Shown here in pieces: positions 1 through 12,702 of a stretch of 33,588 nucleotides of DNA. The DNA comes from Gnomoniopsis sp. IMI 355080 (Eukaryota; Ascomycota; Sordariomycetes; Diaporthales; Gnomoniaceae): assembly GCA_027946555.1 (NCBI GenBank), contig JAPEVC010000311.1, positions 1 through 33,588 on the forward strand. Direction: 5' to 3'. Below the pieces are notes generated by a model that did no database searches, was not told the DNA's origin, and saw only the letters and a list, made by a program, of their open reading frames with translations. How positions within the stretch are numbered: position 1 is the first letter of the stretch; each line of letters opens with the position of its first letter. The position numbers were made by a program, and so were the translations under genes.

Positions 1-488
1 GGTATGCCATTTAAGACGAGCGCCTGAGTAACTTCTAATTTATCCAGAATGTAAATATCAATTTTCTCTGCCATGAAATGCTTCATAAGTCTATAAGTCT
101 ATATAACGATATTGTGTTCCAGACGCCGGGACAGCTATGTGATCTGGTTCACCCCGAATCCTTCCTTCCGTACAGCGTGTACACCGTCCGCCGAACTCTT
201 TGAACAGAATTGAAACGGAAGGTACACATACACATGTTTATGCACTACCACAGTGTCTTTTTCTCTCACCATCATCGACTTGACCCAACTCAGCTCCACG
301 CACATCAACATCGAGCTACAGCATCCCCTTCCCTCGTCACACAGCCCAACCAAAGAATGACGCCACTACCAACATACCCACGCCGCTCCACGCGCATTAG
401 CCATCCAACTCCCAAAGCTCTCGCAAGCCCTTCAAGCTAGCAGCAGCTCCCACGCTCGACCAAGCAAACCTCGACCTCCCGCACAAGA
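1..488. other. 5' flank, no gene seen
   Basis: No coding stretch here is convincing. The part from about 400 to 488 is rich in C and A and ends in a good start context for the ORF at 489, so it is probably leader and promoter of that ORF. Short overlapping frames on both strands (for example 210-440 +) are low-complexity His/Pro/Ser readings. Confidence 0.5.
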
Positions 489-1109
489 ATGGCCAGCGGC
501 AGCCGGAATATCTCCGGGCCACCCGCCACCCAGCCCCACGGGCTCCTCCCAAGCCGCGTTGCCGTTCACGAACGCGTGCAAGTTACTGACGACGTCGGCT
601 ACAAGGATAGCAACAGCAAAGAGCTGGTGTCTCCACCACCCCAGCCCGCGGAAAATCTGCTCGTGCGCCTGTGGACGGACATTATTGCACTGCCGCGCTC
701 GCAGCAGGAGATGATGGTGCTGTCACAACTGCAAAAGATGACTTCGGATGGTGAGGAGGTGTTGGATAAATTGGATGCCGCGTTGACGCTGTGCAATATG
801 CACCGAGGGCTCCCAGTGAGAGGCGAGGACGGGAATGCGTGTTCTGGACCGCTGGAAAGGGCTGAGGAGAGGCTTCAATGTCCGAACGAGGTGCGGGGGC
901 CGAGTCCGAAGATTTTGTTGAGGAGCCCGGTTCGGGAGATGAGTTCCGAGCAAACCCTGGAGAAGAGGCGGGAGGGATATGTGCCTCATATAAGTCGAGA
1001 GAGGAGCAAGTCGCGGACGGAAGAAGCCAGTCCAGCCGAAGGACAGTTCCTGTGTCGATTACCGTTCCGAGAAAGACCAGGCCGCGGGAGGGCAGTCCAA
1101 GGAAGATAA
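489..1109 (+). CDS. Hypothetical protein, 206 aa
   Basis: I do not recognise this protein. The start at 489 has a good fungal context (an A at -3, GCC after the ATG). The N-terminal 50 residues are Pro/Ser-rich. Residues about 55-110 look like a short helical domain (LLVRLWTDIIAL, then QQEMMVLSQLQKM) followed by a C-N-M-H segment. The C-terminal half is highly charged and Arg/Glu-rich, so probably disordered. No signal peptide or membrane segment is visible. A second frame (878-1414) overlaps the 3' half and continues beyond the stop, also with charged low-complexity sequence. A short intron or a frame change joining the two frames is therefore possible, but I found no convincing splice pair. 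The gene is convergent with the mannosidase, about 350 bp between stop codons. Confidence 0.45.
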   Translation: MASGSRNISGPPATQPHGLLPSRVAVHERVQVTDDVGYKDSNSKELVSPPPQPAENLLVRLWTDIIALPRSQQEMMVLSQLQKMTSDGEEVLDKLDAALTLCNMHRGLPVRGEDGNACSGPLERAEERLQCPNEVRGPSPKILLRSPVREMSSEQTLEKRREGYVPHISRERSKSRTEEASPAEGQFLCRLPFRERPGRGRAVQGR

Positions 1110-1465
1110 CTCTACACCTCACGCCTCCGAGTAAGGGGGCTTCGGCAATGGACCAGGCCAGTCCTGGGAGAGCCAAATCGACAATGGGCAGTGCGGAAAG
1201 AAGCTGCCGCGAGCAGGCTTGTCGGGTAGAATGCAACAAGGCAAAGGCCCGCCTAGGCTGTCTGGAAGGCCAAATTTGGAATTTGCGACCAGCGGCTGGA
1301 GTACGACTGCGGTGGGTCAGACATTTTGTCGTGGATGAGCAGCATACAGGGGAGCATACTTACAGATCCAGCTTATTACTCAGTATTCCTACCAGTCGTG
1401 GCACAATGCATTAGAAGCTCCGGGCTTCAGTATAACGTCTAGGTCGCATCGCAATCATCTCAGAC

Positions 1466-3267
1466 TCAAGACTTTGGGCGGCGCAACGGGTGCGCCTCGG
1501 TATTGAACACCCACTCGTCCAGGTTGATGACATCGTTGGGATCGGAAAATATGAGGTAGAAGTACTTTAGGGTTTCGGCCAGCCAAAAGCTCTGTCGGGT
1601 GCAAAGTCAGGACACAAACGATACACACGAACAATGGTCACACATGTCAGACTTACCTCCATAGAGTCCAGCTTCTTCGTCGTCCCCGTGACAGTGACAT
1701 CTGCAATCGCACTATTCGCAAAAGCAGTCTCGGTAGCTTTCATAATACTCTCAAACATGCGCCACGCCACATCGCGCAGCTCTTCATTGCCCGTCACGCG
1801 ATACAGCAAGAAGACGCTCTCAATGGCCTCGGGACGAAGGATATACCGCGCATCGCGCGCGTTCTTGAACCCCTTGGCCAGCTTGGTGCTGCCCTCAGCC
1901 TTCCACCGCTCCTCATCCCACGCACACCCGTCTATCGTGGGACACGCGACCATGTCAAAGATCTCGGGCATCAAGCCCGTGGGCATCGCATCGTAGGCCC
2001 ACGCACAGCCTCGGGCAACACGCTCACCAATGCCCACGTGCTCGGGGATCCCAAACGTCCGGCCCCCGAGCAAGAACATGCCACCCACAAAGCAGGACAG
2101 GTGTTGGCCTTCAGGAACGGTCGTGACACCGTCTTCGTGGACGTGGGCGTTGCCGGAGAACAAAATGTCATCATTTCCCGGCAGCATGGGGCGGAAGAGC
2201 AGGTGTTTGAGCGCCACGTCCATGGCGTCACGGTACATGCGCTCGTAATCCTTTTGTAGTCCGCCGGTCAAGAGGAACATCTTGGGGAGGTACTCGTACA
2301 GCGAGTCGGCCAGGGCGCCCAAGGTGAAGCTGGAATCGCCTACCTGCTCGTTGCGGAAGTCCAGGGCGACGGGCCACATGCCGGGAAGCTTTGTCTCGTG
2401 CTGTGTGCGGGCGAGGAAGACGCGCACGCGTTCAATGGCATCGTAGTATTTGTTTTCGCCCGTCAGCTGGGCGAGGCGGGTGAATTCGAGGGACAACGAG
2501 GCAGGCGAAGCGCTGGGGTCGTGGGTGCCGGCCTGCTGGTTGCCACTCCGGGCATTGGCAAAGTCGAGCCAGAAGCCCGGCATGCGGTTCGGGGTATCAA
2601 AGGCCATGAAGAGCAGGTCGCCGAGCTCTTTTGCTTTGGCCAGCAGGGCGGGCTCGCGGGAGAGGTCGTAGGCGGCGAGAAGCCCGCCGAGGTGGCGGAT
2701 GGTGGTCTCGAAGAGGTTGACGCTCGTGTCGGTGGTGTTGGCAAAGTCGAGCTGGACGGCGGCGGCGGCGGCGGCGTGGAAGTCGTCGTGCAGGCCCATG
2801 ATCCAGAGGGTGTCGAGGGCGTCGACTAGGGTGGCGGCGTAGCCACCAAAGGTATTCTTGCCGCCGCCGCTGACGGGTCGGAGCTCGTCCCAGAGCCAGG
2901 CTTGTTGCTTGTAGGCGTTCCAGGCGCGCTGGAAGACGCGGCGGACGGCGTTCTGGCGGAGCTGGGTGACTTTGTTGTTGGATTCAGAGGAGGAGGCGGC
3001 GGCCTTGCCCTTGGGGAAGGCATATTGGACCTTGGGGATGGTCTTTGGCTGGCCGGTCGGGAGGGGCGTGTGGGAGGATACTGGGAAGTATTGTTTCGCG
3101 TTGGACCAGTCGAAGCTTGAGGGTTTGTACTTGAGGGGTGGGCCGTGGTAGGACGAGGAGGAGGACGGTAGAGGGTTGAGGAAGGGGTTGCGGTCGCGGA
3201 GGAGGAAGAGCGTTGTGACGAAGAGGATGGCGATGGTGATGTAGCGGGAGAGGCGACGGATGGCCAT
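1466..3267 (-). CDS. Class I alpha-1,2-mannosidase (GH47), membrane anchored
   Basis: This enzyme trims alpha-1,2-linked mannose from N-glycans in the ER or Golgi lumen. Exon 1 is 3267-1657 and exon 2 is 1591-1466; the 65-nt intron (1656-1592) has GTAAGT, a CTGAC branch site and ACAG. The product is 578 aa, normal for fungal GH47. The start at 3267 was chosen because a type II signal anchor follows at once (residues about 10-23, ITIAILFVTTLFLL); the upstream extension of the frame is low-complexity leader. Family hallmarks are present: FGGYAATLVDALDTLWIMGL, the catalytic Glu in FETTIR (about 187), the catalytic Asp in DSLYEYLPK (about 321), the Glu in RPE (about 480), the calcium-binding Thr in TEAH (about 568), and two Cys 29 residues apart (about 392 and 421) matching the conserved disulfide. 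Exon 2 supplies the C-terminal TEAH motif, which confirms the splice. Whether it is the ER or a Golgi isoform cannot be decided here. Confidence 0.96.
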
Positions 3268-6200
3268 GGTGGGCGTTATAGACGGCGGCGACGGCGGGGA
3301 CGAGGAGAGGAGAAGAAGGGGGAGGGGGTGGTATATTTTGGTTGTGTTTGGTCCCAAGTTGAGGGAGTTGTCAAGGGGAAAATGTGTAACAAGACAGCCA
3401 AACATACACACGCAGACACACACAGACACAGACACAGACCGACAGACCCAGCTGTTTGGTTGGTCTAGGACATAAGCTTCGGAATACGACGATTGGAAAT
3501 CATCAAAGCGTTTCTCTCTCTCTGCATCAGCTGTACCAAAGTTGGCACACAGGCGGACAGGCTGAACAAAGGCCCCCGAAAAGTAAGGTTACCCTTTTGG
3601 GCTGCAGGATGGGCGGAATACGGTTTAGAGTTAATACTTTGGTACCTACCTAAGTAGGCCACGACCCGCTAACTACCCTGTAGGGCATGGTTGGATGGGG
3701 AGATGGTGGGCTTCCGTGGGCTTCGTCTGGGCAAATGGGGGGGGGCGTGGACACCCCCGGGGACCCCTTTGGAAGCCCCATAGTGGGTTTCTTTTATGCA
3801 GGGTCCCGTGTCGATCCCGCCACGCTTATCCAGTCTGGTGGTACTTGAGACTCTGGGGGGAAGTTAGGTACCTCAATATAGGGGGATTCTTTCCTATGAA
3901 GTTTCTATTCGTTTATTCCCGTTGTTCTTTTGGGTCGGGGTTAGAATATATTATGGAACAATTCATCCATACTCCATGAACTATCTAGCTTTCCGTTAAA
4001 TTAGTTGGAAGGAATATTCTATTCGTACAATTACGCGCGCGGATGTGGTATCTGTCTGCACCCAAGACTTCCCCCCTGTTACAACAAACCTTGGAAAACG
4101 GAGGATTGGAGGGGGGGTGTGGGGGGAAGCCTGCGGAGTAGAGCAATACGAGACGGAGCTCATACAAAGGGAAGTTGGGGTAAGTCGTCAACACGCACAT
4201 CGCCATCTTGCAACCGAAGGCAGATTTTGTTTCAATTCGGTGCCATTATCTATCCCCTGTAGTGTTCATCTTAAAAAACTGGCCTTTTCATTGTATAAAT
4301 GACGTTGAGAGATTGCGGAACTATATGACGGCATCGAAATGTACCCTACCTAGGCGTATTGTGAAATTGCTCGTGTGTATTTGTTTACTGTCTTGAACCC
4401 AGAGATGTTCAATACGGATCTTGATACATCTCCACAACGTCAGAGGTTAAGTATTTTGAAACAGCACATCGTCCAAATGGACAGCTTCTTGGGAGCTGCC
4501 CTCCCACCCAAGAGATCCCAAACTCGAAGGGGTTCTTTGCTGCCGGTCCTGCCAAAAACCAAGCCGGGGTTATCGGACGGCCCGCTCCGCTCACAAAACT
4601 CCGTCCCGGTCTTGCGGATTCGCGGCTGAAATTGATCCCTGCCAATCGGACCTCACAGGCAAGTTACATCTTTGAGCTATACACTGCAATAGTCCGACAT
4701 ACATCACCGTGCTATCAACAGGAAACGCGAGGACTGAACTCTCATATGCGCCATAGCTGGTCGTGGGGACCACAAGATATCTACAGTCAACTCTGGTGCC
4801 TGTCAGATTCCACCAATGCCGCTATTTTGGTTGTCTAGACATTTCGAGTCTCCGTATACCTCCAAACAGAATGAAGGCATGGCCTGTCCTGAATTGATGA
4901 AGTTATTAACACCGCAGTATATCCATTGTCGAACCGTTTACATGGCCGAAAGACTTGAAGCTTTGTCGTGACTTTATCCAGCACGAACCGCCGGCCGTTG
5001 CCGCTGCATTGGGCATGAAGGTTATGTGCGGATCTGTAGCTAAGACGGGGAGCATGATCAAGTAGCCTTCAAGAAACCCTTGCGAATCGTCCGTTGCTCC
5101 GAGCTCATGGATCAGCTGTGGCAGACGGGCAATTGTGGTGGTACAGGTTTATGCTGGATTCCATTTACAATATTGTCGTCAATTCAATGGTTCTGTGAAT
5201 GGTATCACTGCCTCTCAAAAAAAGAAAACCTGGTCTATTGTGCATCGAGCATGGTCATCTCACATTGGCCTTTGTAAAAAGCCCCGTCGGCTCTAAGCCT
5301 TCAATGCTATTCCACAACTCTAATGGTGTGCAATCAATGCATAAACAACTGCGATTTCGCCATGCCGAGATCTACTCTCTTGCTTTTTCGTTCCACATCA
5401 CCCTGGGAAGAGCCGCGGAATTGGCGCATAGATCAAATCTGTGACTAGCACGCAAAAGGAAAGTCAGAGGGTCCGGAAGCACAGAATTTTATGCGGATAA
5501 ACCCAGACTGATAAAAGCGAGTGGAAGTGGCGTAATACCTGAATTGATAATGAGTACATAGGTCTTTGGTCTGGGTACAAGGGCAAGATCATAGGGAATA
5601 ACAGGTGATGCAAACCCCTAATCTGACGGGCTGTTGGGTTGAGGCAAGAAGAATGAAGTCAAACAAAACAATGGGAAGTTCAACTCGTCGTAGTATCGAG
5701 AAACAATGCAAGTTCCAAGGTATGGAAGGCAAAGCCGCACAGATTGACAGCCCATAGCTCACCACACCCCCTAAGCCTCACCGCTGGGGCAACCTCCTGC
5801 TGGTTATGGCCAAATTGGACAAACCTTGAATAGGGTCGATTTCTAGAAAGATGAATATTTGGGTCGTGCAAGGATCCAAACCGAGAGCTCCTTCTTCATG
5901 GGCACTAAATTAAGTGGCTGAGCGTCTTCTCTTCCCAGAGCCGTCTTCGTGTCCCCCGTGGCCTTGACGATCATCATCTCTGTACTATACTGGAAAAGCC
6001 ACTATGTCTATCCTATAATTCCCCCTCAGGAAAACTTTGTGTAGACTTGGGCACATAGTCCTTGAAACCTACCAAAAGCAAACCCACATATAATTGGGCC
6101 AACATAGTGGTCGGTCGTTGATCTGTCTTTGAACCTAGTGGTAGAGACAGCATTGGGTCTTATGTAGCCTTGTCATGATGCCGATGGCCAAGACACGCAG

Positions 6201-7180
6201 GAGCTCGCCAGCAAGGTCTGGTTTTTGCCATCACTTGACTTATTAGGTTTAGGTCTACTAAGGCCTGGTGGGGCTCTCTCCTGAAGTAAGGTGCTGGAAG
6301 CAGTATTGGTGTAACCTCGATTCAATTTCGTGGCCGGTTCTTGCGTGAAAAAGGAAACAAGACTACAAGAGTGGCCCTCTATGGAATAGCAAATGCAGCA
6401 GGTAGAGCAGCCACTTTCCCACGAAACCACCCATTTCTGCCACATGAGGGGCCAGTGTAGATACTTATATCGAGAATCAACGACGGGGCAATTCACGGTC
6501 TGTGTCAATGGCGAGGGCTTCATGTTTTTTAAACGAGCGTAGGTATCGTATTCTTGTTGTTAAGAGTGTTGAGAAAGAGGATTCCTCTAGTCCAATAGCC
6601 TGGTCCAGTCAGAACCCCGTACTAGTTGGGTCCGTCGTCTCTCACCCAATGGTTCTCATTTATAGGTTGCTGATGCTGTCAACTCCCCTTTTTGGTGCAA
6701 GGCTGATGTTTTCGTGTAAGCTGGGTATCATGGGCATACCATCTCTGGCCCGCGAGCACTCGAAACTGCCAAAGCTCTTACGCTGCTCGATTAATCAGCA
6801 ATAAGACTACCCCCACTGAGTGCTGCGGACTCGAAATCGGTTTCTTTCGGTCTTGTGCACATAGTTGTGGTATTTGTAAAGCTTTGCCTCCACGCCACAT
6901 GGGCAACAAAATCATCAATCAAAGTTTGTTGCCGTGTCTCGTTACTTAAATTACATGTTCTCATGCCATAGTCGGACAAGGTCGTAAGGAAAACAGGACG
7001 CCCTTGGCCTGAAGTTCTCCATCCATCACCGAACTCCCAAGATCTCTAGTAAGAAGCTTGACCGGAAACTATTCCCCTTCCTCTTCTTTCTTTCTTCGGA
7101 AAAAGCTTGTGTATCAGGGTATCGTCATTTTCGCTAAAGTTGTCCCGCTTCGACCAGCAGCAAGGATAATTACAAGAACG
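3268..7180. other. Intergenic, about 3.9 kb, no gene recognised
   Basis: The first few hundred bases hold the leader and promoter of the mannosidase, with a purine/pyrimidine-skewed segment and a CA/GACA repeat. The rest contains only short ORFs (mostly under 100 codons) on both strands with no domain-like sequence. G-runs occur near 3738 and 4108. The largest frame (6173-6523, -) has a composition typical of chance. I see no transposon ends or RNA gene. Confidence 0.5.
3404..3448. repeat. Imperfect CA/GACA simple repeat
   Basis: This is a run of ACACA and GACACA units upstream of the mannosidase start. Read on the minus strand it is a GT/GTCTGT-rich leader. It is not conserved coding sequence, although the mannosidase frame stays open through it. 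Confidence 0.75.
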
Positions 7181-9592
7181 CTATGTCTTTGGTAGTGAAA
7201 AATTTCTCGACTGGCGGACCCTCCCACTTGCTTGCCTCATATTGTCGACGACATTTGCAACATTCTTGGCAAACCGCTCCTCGGGTCGCTGAATAGGTAA
7301 TATTGGTCCTGAATCATCACTGTGCTCCGAGCCCAACCGAGCATAGTCATCCGGCAATTGCAGCGAGTCGGCCGTCGTACTTCTCGACATCTCGAATCCG
7401 CCTGAGTTGTCCTTTTCCTCAATGGTAGACAGGTCTTTGTGGAAGCTGAGAGGAATGGTCCCGACGATAGGTGACCGTTGAGTTGAGTTGGGGCTGCAGG
7501 TGATGGTTGTTCTAAGTCCCGATCCACTGGACGGCGCCAGTGGCAGAGGCTTCATGTTTGCGGCGGTCCGGAACGACGAGGAGCTGTCCGATCGCTTGGT
7601 GAGATCCTTCATCCACACGTCGCTCGATTCTGACAGGTTCTCCTGGTCATATATGCGGGACGCGCGCGTGCGAGCAGCGGATGTCACGGTCAGGGACCGT
7701 TGTATTGTGATGCCGTTTTCGCGTGATGATGATTTAGTCCCTTCCGGACGTCGACCACAACAACGTAGAATCGGCGAGTTTTGCCAATTTTTTGGTACGA
7801 GATTCGCCAGCTTCTGTCTCGACGCCCTCGTGGTCCCAAATACGATGAACAGAAAGATGCCCGGTGTAGTGCCTGGGATGCGTAGGAAGAAAGTCTGGAC
7901 GGCACGCCCAGCGCTTAGATCCGGAGCCATGGCTTGCGCGTCCTCTATATGGCGGTCGAAGTCAGCAACTTTCACGACATTATATAGTACTAATTATGTC
8001 TCATCCACATACTGATGTTATTTTGAAGTGCTGTGACCTGAAAAAGCGTATTCGTGACCTCGAAGACTCTGCATAGGATGTCAGTAGTGAAATCAACGCT
8101 AATGAACCTGAATATGGAGACTGACGCGAGAGTAATAAATGCTATTGTAAACCGGACCATAAGCCATCGATCATACAATCCCGATCTTCCAGAATTGTTG
8201 ATCGGGCGAGAACTGTTGTTGGTTCCTGCAGAGCTGGTGCCCGCTTCGGATCCACCGGTGCCAGAGCTAAACTTGGGCGGGCTCCATTGGGTGAATTTCT
8301 TTCTTGTTTGGACATATCTGACGGTGACAGCAATCATGAGTCCGCTGCCAATAGCAAGGCTGAGCATTACTGTTATTTTGTATTAGCTCCAATTGATTGT
8401 GACGAAAGGTTATGTACTAACGCGGCAGATCGGCCGTTAGAATGAAAGCCGCGAAGTTATTCCTGAGAGAAGGAATGCGAAGGCACAGTATAGTTATCAA
8501 GGGTATTATCCAGGAGATGTGTTTCCCGACGGTGTGAAGGTTTCGAAAAATTTGCCTGATCCTGCGGCGCTCGCCAATTTGATATGTTAATTGACACAGC
8601 TCGGCTGCCCTGTGAACAAGCCTTGATTAGATGCAAGAAAACAGAGGCGAGATGTCTAGTTCAACATACCAAAACATGACCAGCATGGCTTGCACACTAT
8701 AAGAATAGTATTCTGGAGGAAAGATGTCAGCAATCATTGTACGTTAGGGACCACGAGGCACAATGCGCTTACGTATATAATACAGGCCCAGGTCGAGGCC
8801 GAAGGAACCGCCTGCTATTGCTAGTTCCGGATCACGAGGGCTGTGTTTTATATTCACAAATTGAGTTTTCACAATGGACTGGTAATTTGCGATGTCGTTG
8901 ATTTGTTGGATAAGGGAAAATGTGTTGCTAAGGATCGCGGAAATAGCAAGGAGAGCCAAGTCTATGAGAAACAATAACAAAAAAAATGGTCAGCCAACGA
9001 AGTAATGAGACAGCACCCGAGGTCAGACCAGAACACTTACAAGACCACCCTTCATGATGCGCCCAGGTCAACCAGAAAAGCAGGCTGGCACAGACCAAAC
9101 TCAGCAGTGCCCATATCACTGAGATGGCTGCCGCAAATTCAGACCCAGCTGGAAGTTGATTGATGCCAGGCATCGCATCAACGATTCGCCCGAACTGCCT
9201 AATAGATCAAGTATCGTGGCAGTGAAAATGAACGCATGGAAGAAACCGATCACGAAGGGCCAGGCATATTCAGGGGTTGAAGATACTTTAAACCAGCAAA
9301 GTCGCTTTGGAAGAAAGATTAAGCTTTTCTGTGATCTGTCGCCGATGTGTACCATGGATGTTACTAAGTAAGGGCCGCAATCTGGAATCGTGCCGAGAGC
9401 CATCAAATTATCCGCGCCTCCTCTAATGAGACCGCTCGTCCTATAGTAGAGTACATTTGAGTATTCATCATGTACAAAGTAACTCTTGTCCGCAGCAATA
9501 TTTGTGGGGCAAGCCGCTCGTGAAACGATTAGTGCTTCCTCAAAAAGTGTGGTGTGTGTGGTGTGTAATTCCGGGCACTCGTAGGTAGGCAT
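7181..9592 (-). CDS. Orphan polytopic membrane protein, frame break in exon 1
   Basis: I do not recognise the family. Exons read on the minus strand are 9592-9041, 8961-8773, 8712-8670, 8609-8422, 8369-8013 and 7944-7181. The introns are 52-79 nt with good donors (GTAAGT, GTAAGC, GTATGT, GTTAGT, GTATGT), and all five joins keep frame. The N-terminal ~105 residues look extracellular. They are followed by about seven or eight hydrophobic helices (for example near 9250-9195, 9140-9070, 8961-8920, 8690-8640, 8520-8480, 8380-8310, 8150-8090 and 7905-7840). The last exon encodes a Ser/Thr-rich, charged, probably cytosolic tail of about 215 residues. This layout suggests a GPCR-like receptor, but that is inference from topology only. 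The first exon is in two frames: the one through the first helix and a second from about 9198 onward, offset as if one base were missing. The expected length is about 697 aa if the offset is one base. A weak 59- or 92-nt intron is the alternative. Confidence 0.65.
9547..9567. repeat. GT-rich simple repeat
   Basis: A short GTGTGGTGTG-type tract lies at the very 5' end of the membrane-protein ORF. On the minus strand it encodes a His/Thr-rich stretch (HTTHTT), so the exact N-terminus of that protein is less certain. Confidence 0.6.
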
Positions 9593-12182
9593 GTGCGTGT
9601 CAAAACTGCATGCAAGCTGCCTGTAACCTTGCCTGTAGCCCCTGAATGTTCACGCGGCCATATTATAGCTGCAACTGGGGAGTGCTTCCAACAGGATACT
9701 TGGTTGTTCTGATTTTCTTGTTAGACTTTTGGTTGCGTGGTTGCTTACGCGACTCCTCGCCCGGGAAGGATCTGGCTGATCCCCGTAGCCAGGTGGACCT
9801 TTGGAAGAAGGGGACGAACATCCAAGGCAACCTTATATTGACCTCAAACGATACAGATGATCGCTGAAAGGATAACAGCCCTACAGTCTGTTCGTCCTGG
9901 GCAACAAGTTCTCCAAGAACGGACAGCCTGCAGCCCGCAACACACTGACTTCGCCTATGTTGGGTGATCTGTCGCCTGACTGGACTCGCCAGAAACTCCG
10001 TAAATGGAAGGTTGTATCGATACCACGAAGACTCTGCCCTAGTAGAGCCCCATTGCAACCAAAAACGCCGCAGTGGCTGACCTGGCTGAGTGGGAAAAGC
10101 CCACCATCCCAGGACCTTGCATCGGGACCAATCCGGAAACTAGCATGACTCCGGACTGACGCAGTCAAAAGATTATGCGACATATTCAAGGTTTTCCGTC
10201 TGATGTTTTCCAGTCCGTGCAACTGTTTGTTGTAGGATCGCATGCACAGTCTGTGTGGCTTGCATGCTACAGCTTGATTTACCACGGTCAATGGCCACTG
10301 CATGCTATGCTACTAAGCCACGAGGAGTCTCCCATTCCGAGGACGATACCTAGGTGAGCTGACGCTTCTGTCTGGGAAGCGATCGACAAGATCGGAGGAT
10401 CGACCGAAATATACGTCCTTGTTCGCGCCACCTGGCACAAGATCCCGAAGGTGTGGATCCGCCAAATGTTACCCTCACAGAGGGAAGACTTCGGCTCCGA
10501 AAATAATATCCGGTTCGAATATTGGCCAATCAATCAGCCAGTCGCGCCCGTCAATCGGTGCCCGGAAGCTCGCCCGCAGGACCAGCAGTATCATGTTCGT
10601 ATCACCACGTGGAACATACTTTAGTCGGGACTATGTTGATCCAGGCAACACAGTGTGTGAAGCACACACCATGCACTTCATACCGAGCTTGTCCACGTGA
10701 TCTCTTCGGGTCTCTAGACCGGAGGTCAGGAGATTCGAGGGCCTGGAGAAATATTTCACAACCACGCTGCTCTGCTTGTATGTAATAGTCGGGTGACTGT
10801 GTGGATGGAACCGGAAGACGAAACCCTCTTTCCTGAATTATTGGTCTAGGGTGCCCCCTCGTCTATGCGATCTATCATTTCTCGCAGATATTACCCGCCT
10901 CTAGGACTAGTTCATGATTACATACAGAAGTCCATACCGGGTTCCTCGACCCAAACCGGAGGAAAACAAGAGGGGCATGCACCCGCCTCGGATGTGACCA
11001 TGCAGGGGAAACATCTCGGCCGACCATGTGTAGGATCGGAGCACTGTTGAAATCCACTTGTCCAGATCCATCCATTGAGACAAGTCGACGACCACACCCA
11101 CGCGATTTACCGAGATGGTGTAGCGGGCGATGTAGGGTACTCTCGACAACGTCCGTGTCAAGAGTGCCTTCTCCATCCCCGCATTTTTCACTTATAAACT
11201 CAATCCTTCAGCCTGAGATCTGGTTCCCTTGGCATAACCCAATTTTGCGGGTTCGTCCTGGGATAGGTGTGTAAAAGGGTTTACCAGGTGGGTCATAGAC
11301 AGGGCTGTGGTTGGAGGGACCTCGTCTTCTTCTGCAAGGCACGTTAAGGAATAAGCTTTCACAAACGGACCTATAAGACAAGCGCCGAGACTCTCCGGCA
11401 TATTTGCATGATCAGCTCGCTAGGGACAGAGACAGGAAACCTGGTCGTGGTGTACATAAGAGGACTCATTGTAATTTGAGCTACATACATGATTTTTAAG
11501 ATAGAAGCTCTGACACGGTTAATTACTGAAACACCCGCGGGTTTTCGTGGGCAGGACTACGAAACCAGAGATATACAGCTCAATAAGATTGCCCGCGGAT
11601 GTCGACAGACATGGTTCTTGATATGTCAAGTCCGAATCCACTATTATTGTCCCTATCGGCGGTGATTGAGCAGCTGCTGAAAGGGACCAACATATGAGTG
11701 ATATCGCAAAATCCAGACCTGTCTATGGAATCCACTTTTGATGGTACAGTAGAACCAAAAATAAGTGATTGAATTGTGTGTAGGGTCTTCTTTAAGTCAG
11801 ATCATTGTGCTCGTCACGATTTGTCGCAGATTTTGGGATTGTTTAATTCCTATTGCGCAAGGTATACAGAATAATGGGCATGGTTCTAAGCCTGCTTTTG
11901 GAGATATCTCCGACTGCCAGCCTGCTGCCTTTCCGGTTGAACCGAGAAGTCTGAAGGCCCCTCCCAGATTGCAACACCTTATCCCGTACCTTTTTGGAAG
12001 GGATAACGACAAGTAAACCGAGCAGAAGAGGAAGCTCCCACGATGCCCGGCACATAAGCGATATCTGTCAGGCGCATCCTTCACTACAAAGAAGGACGGA
12101 GAGGGGAACCAGCAACTCTTCTTTGACAGATTATGCCGTGTGACGCTGCACGCGCAGGATTTGACACTCCTGGTAGTCCCGT

Positions 12183-12194
12183 GGGGGGGGGGGG
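12183..12194. repeat. G homopolymer, 12 bases
   Basis: An uninterrupted run of twelve G lies in non-coding sequence. Its length is likely unstable or error-prone. Confidence 0.85.
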
Positions 12195-12670
12195 TTGGCA
12201 GGTGTCACCAAGTACAGTGTGACGCCTTTAGGGTTTACGCGGAATGCGCAGGAACGGTTTCTCCCTCTTATTTTTTCTCCTTGCGGAGTATACGTGATGT
12301 CACGAGCGTGGGATGGGAGTCGTTGCCGACGTTAGTAGATGTAGACGATGGTCCCACAACGAGTTACGGCCGGGGGTGGCAGGCCTCCAGGCTTTGGCTG
12401 CATTTGAACGACCCTTCCCCAACCCCAAACCTCACATAACACAGCAGCGTATGATCTTCCTTTCAATGATAGAGGCTGCTGAATGGAACCCTACTTGCTG
12501 CAAAAATAGTGTCGTTAGGTCATTTCGTGTCCCACACTTGACACGGCACTTTTCAACCCCCACCGGAACTATTTGTGCATGTGCAGTGCAACACATCTTG
12601 CTTTATCTTCAAGGCCCAATCGCTGAGCTTACATTGGTAGTCTCAGGGGCCCAAGAAATTGGCCTTTGTT

Positions 12671-12702
12671 GAAAGAGGAGGAGGAGGAAGAGGAGGAGGA
12701 TG
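12671..12702. repeat. GAG/GGA purine microsatellite
   Basis: This is a purine-only tract of GAG/GGA units (GAAAGAGGAGGAGGAGGAAG and onward) in the gene desert. It has no coding context. Confidence 0.85.

Noticed and set aside
210..440. 76-codon ORF (+) near the left edge
   Set aside because: His/Pro/Ser low-complexity reading that stops just before a better start at 489; no domain or splice support.
878..1414. 178-codon ORF (+) overlapping the hypothetical gene
   Set aside because: Charged low-complexity sequence, mostly shared with the 489-1109 frame; no convincing intron joins them. Kept only as a note in that entry.
2398..2829. 143-codon ORF (+) antisense to the mannosidase
   Set aside because: Gly/Val/Glu-rich mirror of GC-rich mannosidase codons; the opposite strand has the full GH47 motif set.
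6173..6804. Two overlapping ORFs of 100-116 codons on opposite strands
   Set aside because: No conserved motif, no splice continuation, chance-like composition.
10511..10530. GGTTCGAAT, resembling a tRNA B box
   Set aside because: No A box or foldable cloverleaf upstream. The similar match on the minus strand near 23690 lies inside a coding exon.
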